Assembly (NCBI GenBank): GCA_037179385.1
Contig: CM074189.1
Coordinates: 24,923,648 to 24,987,647 of the forward strand
Length of the DNA stretch: 64,000 nt
DNA from: Holothuria scabra
Taxonomy: Eukaryota > Echinodermata > Holothuroidea > Aspidochirotida > Holothuriidae
Reading direction: 5' to 3'
Positions 59,301 through 64,000 of this stretch are shown here, one piece after another. Position 1 is the first letter of the stretch. Every line of letters begins with the position of its first letter. The notes beneath the pieces were generated by a model. The model had not been told where the DNA came from. It ran no database searches and saw only the letters and a program-made list of their open reading frames with translations. A program made the position numbers and the translations under genes.

Positions 59301-62195
59301 ATGCATAAGCTCTATGAACCAATCCGCTCAGAGTTTTTGTTGAATGACTGTATGCAGCCATTTGTGGGGTTCATTAATCTAAAATCGTCTTTATTTCTTG
59401 ACTACATGAACTTTAAACCTTCATATTCAGTGAAATGGAACGAATTAGGATACAATTTAGTTCACAAACATCTATAATGCAGAAAAGCAAGGAAATTGAA
59501 GGATTAAAAGATAATAGACCCCAGCCATAGCCGAATGAAATCAGCACATCACTCGCTGGTCGGATTGGCTCTTAGGTTGTCTAAAACAGTCCCATGATGC
59601 ATGTGTCAAAACAATGCTTCTCTATAAAATTGGTTACGTGCGAAAGGGCTTATGGAGATCGGTGGATCATTTAGCGCTTTATAAGAATTTTTTTCAATTA
59701 AATGTATATTCAGTGATGTATTCATATTCAAAGTCCTCCAAGCAGAATTTGCCGATGTGGTGCAGCAAGCTTCAGAATAAAATGAAATCACAATGCAACA
59801 TCCCATTCAGCGTTCGTATTATGACGTAAAGCAAGCTTAAGTATTCAAACTGTATTCTTATGGGTAAATATTTGTCACATCAAGAATACTTTGGGTCCTT
59901 TTGGATGGAGGAAGAGAAGACACTGAATATGTTAATGCGGTTTTCCTGACCAGTATTGGACAAGAGTTGCACAACGCTAGTTAGGTAGTAGCTTTATTTA
60001 ATAGTGGATGAACTGTTCTGACCAATAAAATGACATCGGAAATCACCCAACCCAAACTTTATTTAAAAAAGACTTTTAACTGGTAAATTAATTCAGCTGT
60101 TGGATGAACATTTTAATTTAATTAGGAACTTCATGCCACATCAAATGTGTAGTTTAGAAATGCATCCGTCGATTTTGTTTTTAATTATTTTCTTACATTT
60201 TTTCAAAAAGCATAATCAGTCGCCCCCAACAATTTTGAAATAACAGTGAAATCTCACGAAGCCTCCACCATTTCTGTTTCAAATATATTTCTTGGTTTTT
60301 TAAAACATAGTAACAAACTCAATTTAAATCAAGATGTTTATCCAAATAGACTTTACAGTTCATTGAGAATTTTATTTCAAATTGCGTCTCTAGAGTCATT
60401 CATAGTTACTACTTCAATCCAAATTGGATTGACTAAATGTTGACTTTGGATGGAGTTGAAAACCTTACCCTTGTGTAATTTGACTTCCCAAAGAAGTACT
60501 AAGACTACCAAATGGTCTACATTGAAAGGATGGATAAAAGAGTTCAAAGTGAAATATAAAATAAACTAAAGAAGATGCGGCTAAAAAATAAAACAAAGCG
60601 TTATATAACAACCATAAATATTGTTTTTAAAGAGTATTTTCCATGACCCTAGGCATGCTATGAAAATTAAAACATAACAACACAAGCACGTTGTGGGATA
60701 ACGGAGCGAATTACCAAAATCCAGCTCCAATATAAATGGAACCGCTATAGATATATTTCCACCATGATGTCAAGTTATCAGTTTTTCAAGTTTCTTTTCC
60801 CCCTAGCGGCAAAGTTTTATTGTTGTCCTCACATCTTTTTTCCCTTTTTTTTAAAGAGCCGAGGAAGTACACGTCAGACAAAGAAGAGGGGATCATGTAG
60901 CCATTAACATTCCAGGTAAATGAAAAGTGTATTGAAGTTTTCCACAGTATGTCCACTAATCACATTAGTAGACAAAAATGATTCACCACTTTGGACAGGA
61001 AGACCTGGCGAAACCTGAATACTAAGTCCTCGGATTTGAACAAAAATGTTACGTTAAGACATTTACTGACTTTACGCACATGGTGACACTTTGGAAAATA
61101 GCGCCCTCTCATGGTTGCAATAATGTGAAGTTGCAAGCATCACTAAGACACAAAGACAGTTGATGTGTACACAGACTGAAGACATGTTTGCCCCTGAAAT
61201 GTGGTCATTCACCGTCTTTTGATTTGTCTCAAATTCCCGCTGAGTGATTGCAATGTCGGATCTTTGACCTTACGCGTGCAATGTCACAACTCCAAAAAAA
61301 TGTCCTTCCGTTTGGGAGAAAAGGTTTTCCAATGCTAGTTTAACCAATACCTGCAGATATAGCATGGCCACAACTGGAATTAGGCCGTGGCCAGCTCGAG
61401 GTAAACCAATTGGTTGGAGACAGGGTCGTAAGTTTCTAACTACTCACCCACGGACTGTCTCGATCACTGGCCGGCTGACTGACTAACTCACTGACTGGCT
61501 GACTACAATGAATTCGACATGAACTGAATGGTCTTTTATTTATAATATATGATTTGCTTTCCTTTGAAGCAGTTTGTATACTATACATACATACCGGTTG
61601 GTGTTTTAATACCATATGAACCACACAACAAAAATCATCAGAACTTGCCTTCTCACACTGTAAACACGGAGTTATGTAATAAGTGTATTTACTTCCGTCC
61701 ACACTTTGTAAATTTAAGATGTTTCGCTGAAAAAACACTTTTCTTATTACTGAACATTCAAGACACGCTTAACTGCTAAACATGTAGGGTATTTAATATC
61801 AAAACATGTTTAGAATTTAAGCATGTTGAATGCGCATGGGTAGTCTATGAGAGCAATTTCTCCAAAATGAGTTTTGAGACAATACCATCACTGAGACCGC
61901 TGTTGGATCTATTTTCTAAGAAAACTGTCAAACTTAATACAAATTATTAAAAAGGTTTTGGTTGTTCAAATTTTTTTCAGTGTTTAAAGATGTGAAGACG
62001 AAATCTCCGTTTTCCGAAAATATTAAAACCGACATTGACGGAAGGGTAGCAAGGAACGCAAAGAAAGACCACATATACATTGATTCAACGATCTTTGGAC
62101 TTGGCTTTGCGTGCCTGCAGGTTACACTTCAAGCATTCAATTTCGAAGAAGCAAAGCTGATACATGATCAGTTTGTTGCTCTTTGTCCTGTACTC
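38168..62195 (+). CDS. GCLC: Glutamate-cysteine ligase catalytic subunit, copy B (5' portion, 7 exons)
   Basis: Seven exons (38168-38317, 52506-52615, 57462-57590, 58241-58312, 58878-58991, 60857-60915, 61981-62195) join in phase to about 283 residues from ATG; the gene continues past the window. Human GCLC residues 1-50 align without a gap to residues 1-50 here. Metal-binding Glu50 and Glu52 of the human enzyme are present (WGDE then TEY, across the first intron), as are the counterparts of Glu96 and Glu103 (WSPE and HMIE). CLQVT holds the Cys249 and Gln251 equivalents. RQRRG is kept where copy A has RKQRE. The first intron is 14.2 kb and packed with transposons. The frame is intact so far, so it is probably functional. 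Together with copy A it forms a head-to-tail paralogue pair. Confidence 0.92.
38318..39131. other. Start of intron 1 of GCLC copy B
   Basis: About 800 bases with no recognised gene or bounded repeat. Frames at 38463-38690 and 38821-39099 on the minus strand have no domain. Confidence 0.5.
39132..39317 (+). pseudogene. Penelope-like element, C-terminal GIY-YIG fragment
   Basis: An open frame without start, 61 codons to TAA at 39315-39317, includes FKILEVLKSDS, LLERLLAEKRETMDLKIQY and VVPRGLNIDDTFYSQ. The pattern RE..(W/M)...L....P.GLN near the end is that of the GIY-YIG endonuclease tail of Penelope-like retroelements. No upstream reverse transcriptase is seen, so this is a 5'-truncated copy. 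It lies in intron 1 of GCLC copy B. The hammerhead-like motif 490 bases downstream supports the assignment. Confidence 0.55.
39555..39624 (+). repeat. Conserved three-hairpin motif, copy 2
   Basis: Nearly identical to 23291-23365 over about 70 bases. Hairpin 2 differs (GTTTGG-TTG-TCGAAC instead of GTTTGG-TTTCG-CCGAAC) yet still pairs through a G-U. It lies between the Penelope-like reading frame and the hammerhead-like motif, so it may be part of that element's 3' region. Confidence 0.6.
39787..39863 (+). ncRNA. Hammerhead ribozyme-like motif (type I, minimal)
   Basis: The core reads CTGATGA (39803-39809), stem II ATCT-GACA-AGAT (39811-39822), GAAA (39824-39827), short stem III CAG-TA-CTG (39828-39835) and T-C (39836-39837), giving a GTC cleavage site after 39837. 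Stem I would pair GCTGCA with TACATA only partly near the core, but CCTAC (39787-39791) and GTAGG (39859-39863) can pair further out. Very short stem III is typical of hammerheads in Penelope-like elements. The usual G-C pair next to the core in stem II is T opposite C here, so activity may be reduced. Confidence 0.6.
39926..40310. repeat. Pair of diverged direct repeats
   Basis: A block of about 75 bp with AGGTTTCCCGGTGGCTGAG, then CCTCATCATTTCATTGAAAAT, occurs at about 39900-39994 and again at 40230-40308 with several changes. This could be two copies of one short element. Confidence 0.6.
40310..40400 (+). mobile_element. tRNA-like SINE fragment
   Basis: GAGCCGTCCCGGGTTCAGAT followed by a TGTTGAATTTTTC tail matches the 3' half of the tRNA-like sequence at 40600-40705. 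The 5' half is missing. Confidence 0.5.
40600..40705 (+). mobile_element. tRNA-derived SINE head
   Basis: A box TAGTGCAGTGG, an anticodon-like arm CTCGC-CCTGAAA-GCGAG and a B-box region CCGGGTTCATATACCCG form a tRNA-like outline. There is no matching acceptor stem and the T loop is enlarged, so it is a SINE relic rather than a tRNA gene. It abuts the target duplication of the LINE at 40706. Confidence 0.6.
40720..42359 (+). pseudogene. LINE left part: endonuclease end and reverse transcriptase fingers/palm
   Basis: Frames at 40707-41090, 41106-41440, 41483-42085 and 42117-42359 follow one another with stops or shifts between. Motifs seen: NPGHTWFRSISNQSSRIDRI, SDHNPVFVDF (endonuclease), NKAPGIDGLPYEFYH, CWRPISLLNADYKILSK, SVDQ-stop-KAFDKVDW and GVRQGCPLSPLLFVLFIEP (reverse transcriptase). 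The stop stands at the position that in relatives is DQEKAFD. The element is inactive. Confidence 0.88.
42372..42617 (+). repeat. Left GGGTAC subterminal array
   Basis: About a dozen GAGTACGGGTACGGGTACC-like units separated by short CAGGTCATGA-type spacers, some interrupted by AAGAAAAATTA. The array lies just inside the left end of the 8.4-kb hAT element. Confidence 0.85.
42898..46390. mobile_element. hAT-type element of 3.5 kb with GAGTCC hexamer arrays
   Basis: The element at 42906-46382 has perfect 11-bp inverted ends CAGGGCTGTAG / CTACAGCCCTG and perfect 8-bp direct repeats CCTGATTC (42898-42905 and 46383-46390). Inside both ends are arrays of GAGTCC/AAGTCC hexamers (42918-43062 and 46254-46375), in the same orientation. 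It is built like the 8.4-kb element around it, but with a different hexamer. It contains a reversed SINE fragment at 43785-43840. No transposase is encoded; the SPSPSP frames are the hexamer arrays translated. Confidence 0.85.
43785..43840 (-). mobile_element. Reversed SINE 3' fragment
   Basis: On the minus strand it reads GGCTCGACTTGAACCAATAG then GTTGGAAACTGGGCCGTAAA, matching the 3' part of the SINE at 31290-31345. The tRNA-like head is absent. Confidence 0.6.
46571..47797. other. Interior of the 8.4-kb hAT element
   Basis: No gene or RNA is recognised. Similar short blocks (GCAGCTTA...ATTGTAAATTGTTGGTGAT, then GAGACTCCAC) occur at about 47180-47222 and 47467-47508, indicating an internal duplication of about 285 bp spacing. 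Confidence 0.5.
47798..48319. mobile_element. hAT-type MITE, 506 bp
   Basis: The element at 47806-48311 has perfect 13-bp inverted ends TAGGGCTGCCACG / CGTGGCAGCCCTA and perfect 8-bp direct repeats TTGTGCAT (47798-47805 and 48312-48319). GATATCGCGATATCGCG-type palindromic stretches lie near both ends. No coding capacity. It is nested in the 8.4-kb hAT element. Confidence 0.88.
48320..50459. other. Interior of the 8.4-kb hAT element
   Basis: No gene is seen. At about 49690-49825 there is a right end of a third hexamer-type element: GACTC/GGACTCGG repeats ending GGTTACAGCCCTG, without a matching left end. Poly-G tracts occur at about 49460 and 49742. Confidence 0.5.
50460..50768 (+). repeat. 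Right GGGTAC subterminal array
   Basis: Units of GAGTACGGGTACGGGTACC with CAGGCCATGA or CAGGTCATGA spacers, in the same orientation as the left array at 42372-42617. One AAGAAAAATAA-type interruption is shared with the left array. Confidence 0.85.
50790..52208 (+). pseudogene. LINE right part: reverse transcriptase palm to C-terminus
   Basis: A 471-codon open frame starts within the hAT-LINE junction. It includes FIQYAEDAICVTS (the catalytic box, normally YADD, reads YAED), GASVNFDKTQGIKL, FAFIWGEKKPDL, DFQWRLAHDVLYTGSKIKKW and the zinc-knuckle-like CSCVESVEHIFTGC. The long C-terminal part resembles Tx1-group L1 elements. The frame is intact, but the element is split and its first half is broken. 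Confidence 0.88.
52410..52460. repeat. TG-rich microsatellite next to the LINE 3' end
   Basis: TGTGTGTATGTGTGGGTGTG-type sequence follows the second copy of the LINE target duplication. Confidence 0.6.
52506..52615 (+). CDS. GCLC: GCLC copy B, exon 2
   Basis: Acceptor CCGTTTACAG, donor gtacgt. It encodes TEYMLIKMDHTEQKVYVNLR then CVEILEKLQQKVKECP, matching human VEYMLVSFDHENKKVRLVL and EKVLETLQEKGE. Glu52 is the second residue. The exon lies only 100 bases after the LINE. Confidence 0.92.
54627..55116. repeat. Direct duplication of about 130 bp
   Basis: The block GCTAAAAATATATTTTTTTGG through GATAAAAGAAGACAAGAAAAG (54627-54759) recurs at 54988-55116 with only a handful of differences and a spacing of about 361 bp. 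The middle part contains CTTCGTATGCTCCTCCCCGC. This implies a fairly recent event. Confidence 0.85.
55940..56570 (+). repeat. Diverged copy of the 14724-16168 hAT interior
   Basis: CAGACAGCCGGAAATGGC (55981), AAGCGGAGCGCTACCAT (56137), a second CAGACAGCCGGATATGGC (56200), GAATTAAAAACAT (56384) and CGAACTCCCGACAATAAATG (56477) match blocks at 14876, 14813, 15254 and 15350 in the same order. CATAGGCG ends were not found, so it is truncated. Confidence 0.65.
56790..57206. repeat. Two CACCCCTG-type transposon ends
   Basis: CCCCGCTGGTGCCACCCTTG (ending about 56885) and CCCCCGCTGGCGCCACCCCTG (ending 57206) are near copies. Reversed they read CAGGGGTGGCGCCAGCGGG, a hAT-like terminus. No left ends were located. 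Confidence 0.5.
57462..57590 (+). CDS. GCLC: GCLC copy B, exon 3 with the metal-site glutamates
   Basis: Acceptor TTTTGTCACAG, donor gttagt. It encodes YCGEHGVIWSPEASSHMIES then CPGVPFSGNFSDFNLVEKSM, matching human PTLWRPEYGSYMIEGTPGQP. The Glu of WSPE and of HMIE correspond to human Glu96 and Glu103. Confidence 0.93.
58241..58312 (+). CDS. GCLC: GCLC copy B, exon 4
   Basis: Acceptor TACATTTTCAG, donor gtaggt after TC. It encodes RKQALNVLDEASGYTCLTLS then SFP. Same length (72) and same phase as copy A 2305-2376. Confidence 0.9.
58878..58991 (+). CDS. GCLC: GCLC copy B, exon 5
   Basis: Acceptor TCATTTTAG, donor gtgagt. G completes a Ser codon; then LGCPNFHVPSSVVHPKKTQ and LSLFMPDESVSPWPRY match human LGCPGFTLPE and LFFPDEAINKHPRF. 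ATG frames beginning at 58792 read through the intron and are not the start. Confidence 0.92.
59385..59600. repeat. Dispersed repeat, copy 3
   Basis: GTCTTTATTTCTTGACTACATG, AAGCAAGGAAATTGAAGGATT and the GACCCCAGCCAT...GAATGAAATCAG block match 17430-17595 in order. It lies in intron 5 of GCLC copy B. Confidence 0.6.
60857..60915 (+). CDS. GCLC: GCLC copy B, exon 6 with RQRRGDH
   Basis: Acceptor TTTTTTTTAAAG, donor gtaaat. It encodes AEEVHVRQRRGDHVAINIP, matching human NIRHRRGEKVVINVP. Length 59 equals copy A. Confidence 0.9.
61349..61435 (+). mobile_element. SINE 3' fragment
   Basis: GGCCACAACTGGAATTAGGCC and CCAATTGGTTGGAGACAGGG followed by TCGTAAG match the 3' part of the SINE at 31260-31345. 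The tRNA-like head is missing. Confidence 0.6.
61981..62195 (+). CDS. GCLC: GCLC copy B, exon 7 with the CLQVTLQ core
   Basis: Acceptor AATTTTTTTCAG, donor gtaagt. It encodes VFKDVKTKSPFSENIK, KKDHIYIDSTIFGLGFACLQ and VTLQAFNFEEAKLIHDQF, matching human DHIYMDAMGFGMG and CLQVTFQAC. Length 215 equals copy A. The next exon is beyond the window. Confidence 0.93.
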
Positions 62196-64000
62196 GTAAG
62201 TAAGCTACCCAGTATCAACTTTTATTTAATACTAAAAAGCATGCGCTAAAATTAGAAGGCTACTTTTCTACGGTAATCGTGGTTGTTGTATGAGTAAATA
62301 CGTAAACTCTAAACCATTAGATGAATTTTCACAACGTCACGTATCCATATGCCACCCACACAATATTGGTATATTCAGGAAGGAATTCACCAATAATAGT
62401 TAATTTAATTGAATGCATAGTACTTATTGTAGTTTTTAACCATTAATTTTGTTAGTTTGCATACCGTTGGAGAAGATCTCGTGGTTAAACTAAGTAGGTC
62501 CCAGTCGGTGGCATATTGACCTGGAACTTGCAATGAAAAAAGCTCCTGAAACAAGTTTTCGATTGAATACATTGATTGTTCATTCTTTAAAAAGGAGACA
62601 AAATAAAAACCCTTGATAAAAACCCTTGCATTTTGATCTGCTGGAAAAGCCCATTTCGTAATTGATTTTGATTATTGGTTTTAATTCGCAATATATCAAT
62701 AGTTTACATCAATCTGATAGTCACAACAGATGTTGCTCATAAAATCCCTATCTGGTCCACATTCATTTGGAACTTTAATATCTGCAGCTTTACAGTGTGG
62801 AGCTTATTTGAAGAGACTTCATCTTACCGTCCATATCGTATAGTATCATTTTTTTTTTTTTTTTGCCTGAGAGAGCAATCATTCCTAGGTTTTAATCCAA
62901 ACCTCCGGAGAATAAGGACTTTTACTCTTTATTCTTTTTGGAGTCTTACCCTATGATGCTGCAAAGAGTGTGAACAAAAGTTTGAACTATAGAGTTGCCG
63001 GGATCTCTGTATTTACTGAGCAAATCGTTGTATACACACATGCTAATGATGAGCTCAATTAGCTTTAGAGGTAAAAGGTAGTTCATGTTTGGTTTATTAG
63101 GTAAGCATTTAATTTCTTTGAAAAACATCTTTTCGAAACTCATGTTGTAATATTAACCATAATTAAAAATAAAACACCAAAATGAAATAATTTTAACCAG
63201 AGATTGACAGTTGATTCCCACATCAATAGTTATAACAACAGCCTCCCCCCTCACCCAATTCAATCTTCTTCTCATCTTTGTCCACGAACAAAATCTTCAA
63301 CTGTTCGAGTGCTCTTGTTTAACCTCTAATTTTTCATGGCTAAGTAATACTCATGCGCTAAAACTCGAAATCACCTGATTTCAATTCGCAATTTATTTGA
63401 TACTCCGTGTTACGAAACTATTTTTATTACTTGTTATATGTCACTGCTTTGCTTGTTCTGCAAGTTTAACCTTGCATTGCTGTCAAATGGGTCACAACTA
63501 GCCGTCAAAATATACAAAATGATAATTAAAAAGAACCAGTCCCATAGAAAACTCGAAAGTGACGTTGTCCAAAACAAAAAATGAAAGAAGGCAATGAAAC
63601 ATGCAAAAGACTGGTAAAATCTAAACTAAGCTTTTTTCACACATGTAGGTGCATCCCCGTTCACCATATGGCGATATTAACAATCAACAACCGTGGAACT
63701 TGGAAGTACCTCCATAGTACAACCAAGCATGAAAGTTTACTTCTGTTTGAGTGTAAATTTGTTAAAATAGAAGGATTAGAAGCGAAACTTACTTGTATAA
63801 ACAAATATTTAGGAATGTGTGTTAAAGAAAGACATAAATTTTGTGTTCATATTTGTCAGTATTTTTAAGCCAGTCAACGCAGTAGGATACATTTTAAATT
63901 AGAAAAAGGAGTGGCTTGAGTTACTACTGAATTTTTGGAAAAAGTATAACTTGTTGATTTCTAGTACAGTTTTTGTGGTTCTTAAGCCCCAATCTACAAT
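62196..64000. other. Intron 7 of GCLC copy B, to the window end
   Basis: No exon matching the SAASPFYRGY block that should come next is seen, so the intron is at least 1.8 kb. The frame at 63581-63868 has no recognised domain. Confidence 0.6.

Overview
This is animal genomic DNA. Genes are split into short exons with GT/AG introns, AT-rich non-coding sequence dominates, and there is a dense load of hAT, TTAA-type, SINE, Tx1/L1-like LINE and Penelope-like elements. No bacterial-style gene, CRISPR array or rRNA gene is visible. The protein matches and repeat types suggest a marine invertebrate, perhaps a deuterostome such as an echinoderm. That placement is an inference, and no species can be named.

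The main finding is two head-to-tail plus-strand paralogues of glutamate-cysteine ligase catalytic subunit (GCLC), the first enzyme of glutathione synthesis. Copy A (2305-20517) shows its last 12 exons, about 497 residues, with an intact frame to the stop; its first exons lie to the left of the window. Copy B (38168-62195) shows its first 7 exons, about 283 residues starting at the ATG, and runs off the right edge. All splice phases agree within each copy, and the four exons visible in both copies have matching lengths (72/72, 111/114, 59/59, 215/215). Between them lie the last four exons (30078-36961) of a different plus-strand gene that I could not identify.

Layout: 1-2304, left flank or intron of copy A. 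2305-20517, copy A, whose introns hold hAT-type MITEs (5129-5619, 10829-11007), a TA-flanked MITE (6369-6586), an inverted-repeat element (6592-7181) and a hAT nested in a hAT (14724-16168 inside 14225-16624). 21614-24758, a TTAA-flanked element with long terminal arrays of a GGCAAC hexamer; it encloses a U2 snRNA-like stretch and a conserved three-hairpin motif. 28787-29035, a piggyBac-like MITE. 30078-36961, the unidentified gene with tRNA-derived SINEs in its intron. 38168-57461, the first two introns of copy B. They hold the end of a Penelope-like element with a hammerhead-ribozyme-like motif (39132 to about 39870) and a 5'-truncated Tx1-like LINE (40720-52395, 14-bp target duplication). 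That LINE was split by an 8.4-kb hAT element (42360-50781), which itself carries three further nested hAT-type insertions. 57462-62195, copy B exons 3 to 7.

Function: the GCLC copies would make gamma-glutamylcysteine for glutathione in the cytosol. The rest of the window is mostly mobile-element debris, useful for ordering insertion events and for its RNA-like structures. All homology statements come from reading the sequence by eye against remembered family features; no database search was run.
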